DNA from: Nitrobacter sp051535215
GTDB lineage: Bacteria > Pseudomonadota > Alphaproteobacteria > Rhizobiales > Xanthobacteraceae
Reading direction: 5' to 3'
Length of the DNA stretch: 64,000 nucleotides
NCBI RefSeq assembly: GCF_051535215.1
Contig: NZ_JBPPLY010000001.1
Span: forward strand, 62,001-126,000
Numbering within the stretch: position 1 is the stretch's first letter; every line of letters begins with the position of its first letter. The translations under genes were made by a program, and so were the position numbers. Shown in pieces: positions 17,473 through 25,775 of the stretch. The notes under the pieces are model-generated. The model did not search any database. It saw only the letters and a list, made by a program, of their open reading frames with translations, and had not been told where the DNA came from.

Positions 17473-17557
17473 AGCGTTTTCGAGCCAAGTAAAAATCGTT
17501 CGCGTGAAGAAAACGCGTCGGATCATGGAATTCCGCTTCTGATTGCATCAGAAGCGG
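17471..17557 (-). repeat. Composite palindromic repeat A-B (copies A4 and B2)
   Basis: Type A in reverse orientation (AGAGCGTTTTCGAGCC to GTGAAGAAAACGCGTC), then about 15 bp, then type B: GCTTCTGAT / ATCAGAAGC around TGC at 17535-17555, with arms extended to 11 bp by CC/GG. The A end overlaps the last base of the lptB stop codon. Confidence 0.8.
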
Positions 17558-17642
17558 GAAGGCTCGAGCGCGCAGGCCGCCAGCCTGACCATACGTAAGC
17601 ACGGCATTCTTCGGAACGACTTTTTTCGACATCGGCTGCCGG

Positions 17643-17930
17643 TTACTCGTCGTCATCATAATCGCGATAGAAGCCGGGACCCGGCGCGACATAGCGCGGA
17701 CGATCGTCGCGGTATTCGCCGCCGTCAACCTCATCATCGTCATCATGCCAGCGTTCGACGTAACGTTGCGTGCGCGTGCGGTAGCAATTCCCGTCATCGT
17801 CGCAAACCATGCGCGTCGGAGCGACCGGCGCAAGCTGCGGCGGTTCGCCGGCGTAGGAGAAGTCGGCGGCGGACGCCCGAAACGCGACCAGCAGACTCGC
17901 AGCCGCAACAAGAAGGCTCATTCTGAACAT
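17643..17930 (-). CDS. Small exported acidic protein
   Basis: A 95-residue protein with a signal peptide (MFRMSLLVAAASLLVAFRASA, cleavage before ADF). The mature part has the pair MVCDDDGNCYRTR, whose two cysteines could form a disulfide, and ends in an acidic, aromatic tail (WHDDDDEVDGG, YRDYDDDE). AAGGAA precedes the ATG at 17930. No known domain is recognised; similar short Cys-DDDGNC proteins occur in the same bacterial group. It lies on the opposite strand between lptB and rpoN, where many relatives have no gene. A longer frame to 18119 has no support. Confidence 0.7.
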   Translation of the reverse strand: MFRMSLLVAAASLLVAFRASAADFSYAGEPPQLAPVAPTRMVCDDDGNCYRTRTQRYVERWHDDDDEVDGGEYRDDRPRYVAPGPGFYRDYDDDE

Positions 17931-18157
17931 GGGAAATTCCTTGTAGTGCCAAGAGACCGCGCCAAACCGAATCACCGCCCGGCTTTCAATTCCATCCGGA
18001 AGCGAACGGCTCTGCCGCAGCGGAGCCCGCCAAGCCTGCGGAAGCTGCCGCGCCTCGGTGGCCAAATTTGGAACCTGATCGGGCTTATCGGCGGCGCGAT
18101 GACCGCCGTCTCGCCGCATTCTTCAGTCTTCCTCGCGGGCAAAATGGGGAGCGTAAA

Positions 18158-18544
18158 ATGAAAATCATGAAAGTCGTCGCTGCGGTGGCCTTGGCGCTGC
18201 CGCTACTATCCTCGGCCGCGCTGGCGCAGGAGCGCGCCGGCGACGCCGCGCTGGGTGCGCTGTCGGGCGCAGTGGTGCTGGGGCCTGTCGGGGCGCTCGC
18301 CGGCGCGGTGGTCGGCTATACCGCAGGCCCCTCGATCGCGCATTCATGGGGAATGCGTCACTCGTCCAGACGACCTCACCAGCGATCCGCCAGACGGTCG
18401 CAGCAGCGACTGATGAGCGCGAACGATACCCGCCGCGCACCGCCTGCGCCGATGGCAAGGCCGAAAGCAGCGCCGGCAGCGGAGGTAGCGGCGACGCCGC
18501 GCGCCGCCGAACCGGCGATGCCGCCGGTGCAGGCCCTGGATTGA
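18158..18544 (+). CDS. Small exported protein with glycine-zipper-like segment
   Basis: A 128-residue protein. Residues 1-23 are a signal peptide (MKIMKVVAAVALALPLLSSA, cleavage at ALA-QE). It is followed by GDAALGALSGAVVLG and PVGALAGAVVGYTAG, Gly/Ala-spaced hydrophobic segments as in glycine-zipper outer-envelope proteins. The rest is basic (SSRRPHQRSARRSQQR) and then Pro/Ala-rich. GGGGAG lies about 7 bases before the ATG at 18158. The upstream in-frame extension to 18068 is rejected because it would hide the signal peptide. Function is unknown; an envelope location is inferred. Confidence 0.72.
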   Translation: MKIMKVVAAVALALPLLSSAALAQERAGDAALGALSGAVVLGPVGALAGAVVGYTAGPSIAHSWGMRHSSRRPHQRSARRSQQRLMSANDTRRAPPAPMARPKAAPAAEVAATPRAAEPAMPPVQALD

Positions 18545-18885
18545 GAAGCGCGTTCTCGATTGTCAGGTTCTTGATTCTCAAGGCTTGGATTTGAGGGCTC
18601 GACTTGATCGGCGCGAATCACGACGGTAGCGCGGCGCCTGCCCGGCTTTGAGCAAGCCGTGCCCTCGACTTGATCCGGTATCGGTTCGTGAAGAAACGCG
18701 TCAAATTGGAATCATGACGCCCGCTTTTGATTTCGTCGGAAGCGGGAAACGCGCCCGCGATGCGAACGAACGTATTTTGGCGACTCGGGCTTCCGCCAAA
18801 GTCGCATTTCGTCGCCGTCAAGACGTGTACATCTGGCCGCAAAAAAGTTAAGCAAGAATCGGACCAATCTTTGGACCGTCTTGGC
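18545..18885. other. Gap upstream of rpoN
   Basis: 341 bp holding repeat A5-B5 (18672-18746) and the rpoN leader. An open frame from 18727 enters rpoN but starts inside the repeat and lacks a ribosome site. No promoter hexamers are convincing. Confidence 0.4.
18672..18746 (-). repeat. Composite palindromic repeat A-B (copies A5 and B5, degenerate)
   Basis: GATCCGGTATCGGTTCGTGAAGAAACGCGTC is the reversed half of type A (given here as positions 18672-18702), followed by a degenerate B: CCGCTTTTGAT and GTCGGAAGCGG around TTC at 18721-18745. The far A arm is missing. Confidence 0.6.
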
Positions 18886-20529
18886 ATGGCGCTGACGCAG
18901 AGACTCGAATTCCGGCAGTCCCAGTCGCTGGTGATGACGCCGCAGCTCATGCAGGCGATCAAGCTGCTGCAACTGTCCAATCTCGACCTTGCCGCATTCG
19001 TCGAGGGCGAACTGGAACGCAACCCGCTGCTGGAGCGAGCCGGTGAGGACGGCTCTGGTTCAGCGGCAACGGACCCCACGCCTTCCGAGGCGGCCGCCGG
19101 CCTTTCAGACAGCGAGGCCGCGGCATTCGGGGACGACGGCGCGGGCGACCGTCCGGGCGGCCGGGATTCCGAACCCGCGTCTGAGGAGTGGATGAACCGC
19201 GATCTGGGCAGCCGCACCGAGATCGAGCACACCTTCGACAACGGCCTCGAAAACGTCTTTCCGGAAGAGCCGTCCGAAGCCGCGGCGCGAACTGCGCAAC
19301 ATGTCGCTCCGACCACGTTCACCGAATGGGGCGGCGGCGCTTCCAGCGACGACAGCTACAATCTCGAAGCCTTCGTCGCCGCGGAGGTGACGCTCGCCGA
19401 GCATCTCGCCGAACAGCTCGCGGTCGCGATCACGGAGCCGGCGCAGCGCATGATCGGACGATATCTGATCGATCTCGTCGACGATGCCGGTTACCTGCCG
19501 CCTGACCTCGGCGAGGTCGGCGACAAGCTCGGCGCTGGTGCAGGCGACGTTGAAGCCGTGCTGGCAATGCTGCAGACCTTCGATCCGCCGGGGATCTGCG
19601 CCCGCGGTTTAAGCGAATGCCTTGCGATCCAGTTGCGCGAGAAAGACCGCTACGATCCCGCGATGCGGGCACTGATCGAGCATCTCGATGTGCTGGCGAA
19701 ACGCGACTTCGCAGCCCTGCGCAGGATCTGCGGAGTCGACGATGAAGACCTCGCCGAGATGATCGGAGAAATTCGTCACCTTGATCCCAAGCCCGGATTG
19801 AAGTTCGGCGCCACCCGCGCGCAGACCGTGGTGCCTGACGTGTATGTGCGGCCGGGCCCGGACGGCGGCTGGCTCGTGGAACTCAACAGCGATACCCTGC
19901 CGCGCGTACTGGTCAACCAGAGCTACTATGCGGAACTGTCAAAGACGATCCGCAAGGACGGCGACAAGACCTATTTCACCGACTGCCTGCAAAACGCCAC
20001 CTGGCTGGTCCGCGCGCTCGATCAGCGCGCCCGCACCATTCTCAAGGTGGCGACCGAGATCGTGCGCCAGCAGGACGGCTTTTTCACGCACGGCATCGCA
20101 CATCTGAGGCCGCTCAATCTCAAGGTCGTGGCGGACGCGATCCAGATGCACGAGTCGACGGTGTCCCGCGTCACCGCCAACAAATACATGGCGACGAATC
20201 GCGGCATCTTCGAGTTGAAGTATTTCTTCACCGCCTCGATCGCCTCAGCCGACGGCGGCGACGCCCATTCGGCGGAGTCCGTTCGCCATCACATCAGGCG
20301 GCTGATCGACGCGGAGGATCCCGCGGCCGTCCTGTCCGACGACACCATTGTGGAACAATTACGCGAGGCCGGCATCGATATCGCCCGCCGTACCGTCGCG
20401 AAATATCGCGAGGCGCTGCGCATTCCGTCCTCGGTGCAGCGCCGCCGCGACAAACAGAACCTGCCCGGCAAGCCGGGGGTGGCGTCCGCTTCGCCGACCG
20501 ACCGCTCCAGCGACGCCACACCGGCTTGA
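18886..20529 (+). CDS. rpoN: RNA polymerase sigma-54 factor
   Basis: A 547-residue sigma-54, which directs polymerase to -24/-12 promoters with AAA activators, typically for nitrogen and carbon metabolism. Region I is the Gln/Leu-rich N-terminus MALTQRLEFRQSQSLVMTPQ. An acidic region II (residues about 60-130) follows. The core-binding region has LAEHLAEQLAVAI, and the DNA-binding region has the helix-turn-helix VVADAIQMHESTVSRVTANK. The RpoN box is ARRTVAKYRE near the C-terminus. ATG 18886 gives the expected N-terminus. The order rpoN-hpf-ptsN is conserved across proteobacteria. Confidence 0.96.
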   Translation: MALTQRLEFRQSQSLVMTPQLMQAIKLLQLSNLDLAAFVEGELERNPLLERAGEDGSGSAATDPTPSEAAAGLSDSEAAAFGDDGAGDRPGGRDSEPASEEWMNRDLGSRTEIEHTFDNGLENVFPEEPSEAAARTAQHVAPTTFTEWGGGASSDDSYNLEAFVAAEVTLAEHLAEQLAVAITEPAQRMIGRYLIDLVDDAGYLPPDLGEVGDKLGAGAGDVEAVLAMLQTFDPPGICARGLSECLAIQLREKDRYDPAMRALIEHLDVLAKRDFAALRRICGVDDEDLAEMIGEIRHLDPKPGLKFGATRAQTVVPDVYVRPGPDGGWLVELNSDTLPRVLVNQSYYAELSKTIRKDGDKTYFTDCLQNATWLVRALDQRARTILKVATEIVRQQDGFFTHGIAHLRPLNLKVVADAIQMHESTVSRVTANKYMATNRGIFELKYFFTASIASADGGDAHSAESVRHHIRRLIDAEDPAAVLSDDTIVEQLREAGIDIARRTVAKYREALRIPSSVQRRRDKQNLPGKPGVASASPTDRSSDATPA

Positions 20530-20585
20530 TTGCGCGCCCGCCACGCCCGATAATCCATTCCTACTCATGATGGACGAGGCGTGCC

Positions 20586-21182
20586 ATGACACTTCGAATC
20601 TCGGGCAAGAGCATCAATGTCGGCGAGGCGCTGCGCGGGCGCCTCAGCGGTCGCACCGACGAAGTTCTCCGAAAATATTTCGACGGAAAGTATTCGGGTC
20701 ATATCACGCTAAGCAAGGACGGTTTCGGGTTCCGTACCGACTGCGCGCTGCATCTGGATTCCGGAGTGACGCTTGAAGCCGAATCCAACGCCTCGGATGC
20801 CTATCTGAGCGCCGACCAGGCGCTGCTCCAGATCGAGAAACGGTTGCGCCGCTACAAGAGCCGCCTCAAGGATCGCTCAGTCCGCAAGGCGCATGCCGCG
20901 GCGGAAGCGATCGCCGAGCTCGACGCGCCGAGCTACGTGATCGAGGCGCCCGCCGTCGACGGCGAGGACGAGGTTACCGCTTTCAATCCGGTCATCATCG
21001 CGGAAGCCACGACGTCGCTCAGGCGGCTCTCGGTCAGCGAGGCGGTGATGGAGCTCGATTTCACCGGCGTGCCCGTGCTGGTTTTCCAGCATGGCTCCAG
21101 CGGCCGCGTCAACGTGATCTATCGCAGGCCTGACGGCAATGTGGGCTGGATCGACCCGCCGGCGGTCAACGGCTCGGCGTGA
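20586..21182 (+). CDS. hpf: Long-form ribosome hibernation promoting factor
   Basis: A 198-residue protein that binds the 30S decoding centre and dimerises 70S ribosomes in stationary phase or starvation. The N-domain (residues 1-100) has the S30AE fold: MTLRISGKSINVGEALRGRL, YFDGKYSGHITLSK and DAYLSADQALLQIEKRLRRYK. The C-domain (about 140-195, TTSLRRLSVSEAVMELDFTG through RRPDGNVGWIDPP) is the dimerisation domain that marks the long form. GAGG lies 7 bases before the ATG. The 56-bp gap to rpoN suggests co-transcription, as usual. Confidence 0.95.
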   Translation: MTLRISGKSINVGEALRGRLSGRTDEVLRKYFDGKYSGHITLSKDGFGFRTDCALHLDSGVTLEAESNASDAYLSADQALLQIEKRLRRYKSRLKDRSVRKAHAAAEAIAELDAPSYVIEAPAVDGEDEVTAFNPVIIAEATTSLRRLSVSEAVMELDFTGVPVLVFQHGSSGRVNVIYRRPDGNVGWIDPPAVNGSA

Positions 21183-21424
21183 CCGGCCGCAATTGACGCC
21201 CGGGCCGCCGATCCCTATGGTCCGCGGCCCTTCGGGATCGGTTTCCATCGGGCAGGGACAAAAAGTTCAGGAATTGGCATCGGGCTCGCGTTAGACTATA
21301 AGGCCGGTCATCCGGCCGGAGGGCCGCGAACCATGTGCGTTTGCCCTGATGTGGGCTCACGCTGTTGATGCTTGTCTGACGTGTCTTTCGCAACCTGACG
21401 GCAAAACTCACCTCGGAACGTCAT

Positions 21425-21886
21425 ATGATGATTACCGACCTGGTCGCACCCGAGGCGATCATTCCTGCATTGAAAGTCAACAGCAAGAAACAGGCGCTGC
21501 AGGAACTGGCCGCGCGCGCTTCTGAATTGACGGGGCAGAACGACCGCGCCGTTTTCGAGGTCCTGCTGCGGCGTGAGAAGCTCGGAACCACGGCGGTCGG
21601 CTACGGCGTCGCGATTCCGCACGGCAAGCTGCAGAAACTCGACAAGATATTCGGCCTGTTCGCACGGCTCGAGCGTCCGATCGATTTCGAGGCGATGGAC
21701 GGCCAGCCGGTCGATCTGATTTTCCTGCTGCTCGCGCCCGAGGGTGCCGGCGCGGATCATCTGAAGGCTTTGGCGCGAATCGCCCGCCTGCTGCGCGATC
21801 AGGACATCGCCAACAAGCTGCGCGCCTCGCGCGATGCAGAGGCGATCTATTCGGTGCTGGCGCTGCCGCCGGCGACCGTCCCCTGA
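21425..21886 (+). CDS. ptsN: Nitrogen PTS enzyme IIA
   Basis: A 153-residue EIIA-Ntr, the last acceptor of the nitrogen phosphotransferase relay, which in rhizobia affects K+ transport, carbon/nitrogen balance and the stringent response. The phosphorylated residue is His66 in VAIPHGKLQ. GYGVAIPHG and PVDLIFLLLAPEGAGADHLK are typical. Two adjacent ATGs (21425 and 21428) are possible starts. The 242-bp gap from hpf is longer than usual and may hold its own promoter. Confidence 0.95.
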   Translation: MMITDLVAPEAIIPALKVNSKKQALQELAARASELTGQNDRAVFEVLLRREKLGTTAVGYGVAIPHGKLQKLDKIFGLFARLERPIDFEAMDGQPVDLIFLLLAPEGAGADHLKALARIARLLRDQDIANKLRASRDAEAIYSVLALPPATVP

Positions 21887-22266
21887 CCTGCTGCGAATCA
21901 CGCCGGCCGGTGGTCCGCTTCCAGCATTCGCAGCCCTCCCCAGCGGGCGCTTGCGACTGCTGAAATGCGCGAACGCAAATGCGCTCCGTAAAACAACGAT
22001 GATTTCCAGGCCGAATCGATCCAAAGTCATGACCGTGATCGATTCGTATTCTTGAAAGAAATGGAGGAAAGCCGCCGACCTCTCGGGCCGAGCACGTCCT
22101 CGTCTGGAGCTTCGCTTCTGATTCAACCAGAGGCGAAGATGTTCTAGAGAGATTCTTACTTCCGGCGGAACGGATCGAAGCCCTTTCCTCCCCTGGACGA
22201 GAGGGCGAATCTGGGGTCCGTTCGCTGGAACCGACATCAGAAATCATCGACAATCCATCCGGAGTC
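21887..22266. other. Gap between ptsN and the DUF930 gene
   Basis: 380 bp without a supported gene. It contains an imperfect type B palindrome at 22110-22138 (CTTCGCTTCTG / CAGAGGCGAAG, loop ATTCAAC). Otherwise nothing was recognised. Confidence 0.45.
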
Positions 22267-22668
22267 ATGATGCCTTTTGCGATATCCATCCTGCTGGTCT
22301 GCGCCTTCGTTCTCGCGGTCACAACACCGGCCGGCGCGGCGGATCCGAGGCTTATTGCAAGCCTCGGCAAGCTTGATCCGCAAACACGACTGGAACAGGT
22401 CTGCGACGTCGCGGCAGTCGAACACATCGGCAAGAGCGGAAATCTTCCGAAACCGGATCGCGCCAAATCCAACGTCATTACCCCGCCACGGCATCACGGC
22501 GACACGATAGAAGCGAGCGGCGGCGCATTTCGCAGTGGCGGAAAATGGTACGCATTCTCGTACAAATGCAGAGCATCGCCCGATCATCTCAACGTGCTGT
22601 CGTTTACCTATCGCATCGGCGCGATGATCCCGAAATCGAAGTGGCAGGAATACGGGCTGTGGGATTGA
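22267..22668 (+). CDS. DUF930 domain protein, exported
   Basis: A 133-residue protein with a signal peptide (ISILLVCAFVLAVTTPAGA, cleavage before ADP). The rest matches DUF930: LDPQTRLEQVCDVAAVEHIG, then GDTIEASGGAFRSGGKWYAF and SYKCRASPDHLNVLSFTYRIG. Two conserved cysteines (in QVCD and YKCR) could form a disulfide in the periplasm. The domain is common in rhizobia and has no assigned function. It is convergent with ilvD, with a nested palindrome between them. Confidence 0.85.
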   Translation: MMPFAISILLVCAFVLAVTTPAGAADPRLIASLGKLDPQTRLEQVCDVAAVEHIGKSGNLPKPDRAKSNVITPPRHHGDTIEASGGAFRSGGKWYAFSYKCRASPDHLNVLSFTYRIGAMIPKSKWQEYGLWD

Positions 22669-22741
22669 GGGGCTCTCAAGTCCGCTTTGCCGGACAAGCA
22701 TTGCCCAAGCAGGACAGAGCATTTTCCGGCTAAAAACCTTC

Positions 22742-22846
22742 CGTCATTCCCGAAGCCGCGCCAGCGGCTATCGGGAATCCAGGAGTCACAGATTTTCTCT
22801 TGTTGCTGGATTCCGGGTTTGTCGCTTCGCGACGCCCGGAATGACG
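22742..22846. repeat. Nested palindromic element (type E)
   Basis: Outer arms CGTCATTCC (22742-22750) and GGAATGACG (22838-22846) enclose GGAATCCAG (22774-22782) / CTGGATTCC (22806-22814). Two inner hairpins, CCCGA..TCGGG with AGCCGC..GCGGCT, and TTCCGGG..CCCGGAA with GTCGC..GCGAC, add a cruciform-like fold. CGTCATTCC-flanked elements are frequent in Bradyrhizobium-group genomes. It sits between convergent genes. Confidence 0.7.
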
Positions 22847-22873
22847 AGAGGACAGGTTATTTACAGTCGTCAG

Positions 22874-24715
22874 CTAATCCTTCACCACCCGCACGGCGCC
22901 GAGCGCGGCGCTGGTGGCGTGCGCGGCGTAGGCCTTCAACGCCACCGTCACCCGGCGCTTGCGTGGCGCAGGCTTCCACGCCTTGTCGCCCTTGGCCTCC
23001 ATCGCCGCGCGGCGGCGCTCGATCTCGGCATCATCGACTGCAAGATGAACCTTGCGGCCCGGAATATCGAACTCGATCGTATCGCCTTCCTCGACCAGGC
23101 CGATCGCGCCGCCCTCCGCCGCTTCCGGCGAAGCGTGGCCGACCGACAGGCCGGCGGTGCCGCCGGAGAAGCGGCCGTCGGTGATCAGCGCGCACTGCTT
23201 GCCGAGACCCTTCGATTTCAGATAGCTGGTCGGATACAGCATCTCCTGCATACCGGGGCCGCCGCGCGGGCCTTCGTAACGGATGACGACAACGTCGCCT
23301 GCCTTGATCCGGTTGCCAAGGATGGCGTCCACCGCGGCGTCCTGGCTTTCGAAGATGCGCGCGGGGCCTGAGAACTTCAGAATGCTGTCGTCGACGCCGG
23401 CGGTCTTCACGATGCAGCCGTCGCGCGCGATATTGCCATAGAGCACCGCAAGGCCGCCGTCCTTCGAGAAGGCGTGCTCTGCATCGCGGATGCAGCCCTT
23501 GGCGCGATCGGCGTCGAGTTCCTCGAATCGCCTGTCCTGGCTGAACGCGATCTCGGTGCGCACGCCACCGGGCGCGGCCAAATAGAAATTGCGGACGCTG
23601 TCGCTTTTCGTCCGCTTGATGTCCCAACGTTCCAGCGCGTCCCTCAGCGAGGCGCTGTGAACCGTCGGCAGGCTCGAGTCGATCAGGCCGGCGCGATCGA
23701 GTTCGCCGAGGATGCCCATGATGCCGCCGGCGCGATGCACGTCTTCCAGATGCACGTCAGCAACCGAGGGCGCGACCTTGCACAGCACCGGCACGCGGCG
23801 CGACAGCCGATCGATATCCTTCATCGTGAATGGCACTTCGCCTTCGTAAGCGGCTGCGAGCAGATGCAGCACCGTATTGGTGGAACCGCCCATCGAGATG
23901 TCGAGCGTCATCGCGTTCTCGAACGCCTTGAAGCTCGCGATCGCGCGCGGCAGCGCGCTCGCGTCGTCCTGCTCGTAATACCGCCGCGCCAGATCCACGA
24001 TCAGGTGGCCAGCCTCGATGAACAGGCCCTTGCGGTCGGCATGCGTGGCGAGCACCGAGCCGTTGCCAGGCAATGCGAGGCCGAGCGCCTCGGTCAGGCA
24101 GTTCATCGAATTGGCAGTGAACATGCCCGAACACGAGCCGCAGGTCGGACACGCGGAGCGCTCGATCACTTCGACCTCGGCGTCGGTCACCTTGTCGTCT
24201 GCGGCGGCGATCATGGCGTCGATCAAATCGATCGACTTGACCTTGCCGTTGAGGTTGACCTTGCCGGATTCCATCGGACCGCCGGAGACGAACACCGATG
24301 GAATGTTGAGGCGCAGCGACGCCATCAGCATGCCGGGCGTGATCTTGTCGCAATTGGAGATGCAGACCATGGCGTCGGCGCAATGCGCGTTGACCATGTA
24401 TTCGACGCTGTCGGCGATGATCTCCCGCGAAGGCAGGCTGTAGAGCATGCCGTCGTGACCCATCGCAATGCCGTCATCCACCGCGATGGTGTTGAACTCC
24501 TTGGCGACGCCGCCGGCCTTCTCGATCTCGCGCGCCACGAGCTGGCCGAGGTCCTTGAGATGGACGTGGCCGGGCACGAACTGCGTGAAGGAGTTGACCA
24601 CCGCGATGATCGGCTTGCCGAAGTCCTCGTTCTTCATGCCGGTGGCGCGCCATAGTCCGCGGGCGCCGGCCATGTTGCGGCCGTGGGTAGAGGTTCGGGA
24701 GCGATAGGCAGGCAT
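22874..24715 (-). CDS. ilvD: Dihydroxy-acid dehydratase
   Basis: A 613-residue Fe-S enzyme that dehydrates 2,3-dihydroxy acids to 2-oxo acids in valine, isoleucine and pantothenate synthesis. Cluster ligands are in CISNCDKITPGML and CPTCGSCSGMFTANSMNCL. The N-terminus is MPAYRSRTSTHGRNMAGAR and the C-terminal part has GRFSGGTAGLSVGHASPEA. The start at 24715 gives the family N-terminus; an upstream open frame to 24817 is created by a 22-bp tandem duplication and is not coding. The length is that of the long bacterial IlvD form. Confidence 0.96.
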   Translation of the reverse strand: MPAYRSRTSTHGRNMAGARGLWRATGMKNEDFGKPIIAVVNSFTQFVPGHVHLKDLGQLVAREIEKAGGVAKEFNTIAVDDGIAMGHDGMLYSLPSREIIADSVEYMVNAHCADAMVCISNCDKITPGMLMASLRLNIPSVFVSGGPMESGKVNLNGKVKSIDLIDAMIAAADDKVTDAEVEVIERSACPTCGSCSGMFTANSMNCLTEALGLALPGNGSVLATHADRKGLFIEAGHLIVDLARRYYEQDDASALPRAIASFKAFENAMTLDISMGGSTNTVLHLLAAAYEGEVPFTMKDIDRLSRRVPVLCKVAPSVADVHLEDVHRAGGIMGILGELDRAGLIDSSLPTVHSASLRDALERWDIKRTKSDSVRNFYLAAPGGVRTEIAFSQDRRFEELDADRAKGCIRDAEHAFSKDGGLAVLYGNIARDGCIVKTAGVDDSILKFSGPARIFESQDAAVDAILGNRIKAGDVVVIRYEGPRGGPGMQEMLYPTSYLKSKGLGKQCALITDGRFSGGTAGLSVGHASPEAAEGGAIGLVEEGDTIEFDIPGRKVHLAVDDAEIERRRAAMEAKGDKAWKPAPRKRRVTVALKAYAAHATSAALGAVRVVKD

Positions 24716-24763
24716 GGTTTTTTTCCGGACGTTCAACAGTTGGCGGGACCATACAGCCCCCCC

Positions 24764-24807
24764 GCCGGAGGCGGCAAACAGAAAAGCCGGAGGCGGCAAA
24801 CAGAAAA
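24764..24807. repeat. 22-bp exact tandem duplication upstream of ilvD
   Basis: Two identical copies of a 22-base unit (24764-24785 and 24786-24807) starting GCCGGAGGCGGC and ending AAACAGAAAA, about 50 bp upstream of the ilvD start codon. The copies are perfect, so the event is recent or the repeat is maintained. Confidence 0.9.
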
Positions 24808-24872
24808 GCGGCTGCACTCAACGCGCCGCCGCTTTCCGCTAACTCGTTACTCCGCGCCGGCTTGGCGCAGGA

Positions 24873-25139
24873 TCAGTGCACGCTGACAGCCTGCAACTCG
24901 TTGCTCCAGGCGCTCGCGACCGCGGCCTCGCGCGAATCGGTGAGCATGATCGGCGTGCCGTCGGCGGCATGCAGCGCGAACAGCATGAGGCCGGGCGCTA
25001 TTTTCGGGGCCTGCGGAAACAGGTCGGGCACGTCCTCGGAACGAACCTGCTTCACATAGGCGATATGACCTTCGCCGAGTTGCGCCAGCGTCTCGATCGA
25101 GACGCCTTCGGGCCGGAACGTGGAACTCACTTCACTCAT
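24873..25139 (-). CDS. DUF1150 family protein
   Basis: An 88-residue protein recognisable as DUF1150: GEGHIAYVKQVRSEDVPDL, FPQAPKIAPGLMLFALHAAD, GTPIMLTDSREAAVASAWSN. It has no signal peptide or membrane segment. The gene usually follows a small heat-shock gene in rhizobia, as it does here (98-bp gap), so it is probably part of the heat-shock response; the biochemical role is unknown. AAGGAGT lies before the ATG at 25139. Confidence 0.85.
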   Translation of the reverse strand: MSEVSSTFRPEGVSIETLAQLGEGHIAYVKQVRSEDVPDLFPQAPKIAPGLMLFALHAADGTPIMLTDSREAAVASAWSNELQAVSVH

Positions 25140-25237
25140 GGTCTCGACTCCTTCTGTAGACTAAGCGGTCGAGTCCGCTACTCGTTGCACTCGGATGCAT
25201 GATTTTTCGCCGGGTCTTTGCTTGTCCGGGCCATGCA

Positions 25238-25663
25238 TTATTCGTGTTCATTGATCGCGATTGTCTTAACGACCCTTTCAGGTTCCGGCCTGGCCAGATC
25301 GATGGACAATAGCCCGTTTTTCAGGTCCGCGCCCAGCACCAACATCCCCTCCGCCAGCACGAAGGTGCGCTGGAAGTGGCGCGCGGCAATGCCGCGATGG
25401 ATGTATTGCCGGGCCTTATCCTCCTGCTGCCGGCCCCGGATCACAAGCTGGTTTTCCTCAATGGTCACATCGAGTTGGTCGCGGGTGAACCCCGCCACCG
25501 CCAGCGTGATCCGCAGGCGCTCCGGCTCGCCGTTGTTACGGTCGCACCGCTCGATGTTGTAGGGAGGATAGCCGTCGGCACCCTTGACGACGCGGTCGAG
25601 CGCACGCTCGATTTCGTCGAATCCCAGGAGGAACGGACTGGACAACGAAGGAACACGAGACAT
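25238..25663 (-). CDS. Small heat-shock protein, Hsp20 family
   Basis: A 141-residue alpha-crystallin-type holdase of the IbpA-like class: short N-terminal arm with PFLLGFDEIERALDRV, YPPYNIER at the domain start, LRITLAVAGFTRDQLDVTIE, and AARHFQRTFVLAEGMLV. The C-terminus (RVVKTIAINEHE) contains the I-x-I motif as IAI. It binds unfolding proteins for DnaK. Regulation is visible: a sigma-32-like promoter at 25776-25804 and a leader whose last hairpin buries the ribosome site. DUF1150 follows as the likely second gene of the unit. Confidence 0.93.
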   Translation of the reverse strand: MSRVPSLSSPFLLGFDEIERALDRVVKGADGYPPYNIERCDRNNGEPERLRITLAVAGFTRDQLDVTIEENQLVIRGRQQEDKARQYIHRGIAARHFQRTFVLAEGMLVLGADLKNGLLSIDLARPEPERVVKTIAINEHE

Positions 25664-25666
25664 TCA

Positions 25667-25738
25667 CAAAGTCCTCTCGAAGCGACTTTGACGCGCACAA
25701 TCCTGTCGGATCATGCGCTGGGGCCCTTGCGGCACCCC
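25667..25738 (-). promoter_or_regulatory. Probable ROSE-type RNA thermometer in the hsp20 leader
   Basis: Three hairpins on the minus strand: one at 25720-25738 (GGGGTGCC / GGGCCCC); one at 25693-25718 with 11-bp arms, including two G-U pairs, around a 4-base loop; and one at 25667-25690 pairing CAAAGTC with GACTTTG. In the last, UCGCU (25685-25681) faces AGGA of the ribosome site (25675-25672) with an unpaired G, and CUU pairs with GAG to close a CGA loop. ROSE elements of rhizobial heat-shock genes have exactly this U(U/C)GCU anti-Shine-Dalgarno strand with a bulged G, so translation should rise as the hairpin melts. Confidence 0.72.
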
Positions 25739-25775
25739 GTTCGGCCGTCTGGAGCTTCCCAGCCGGTCAGACCGA

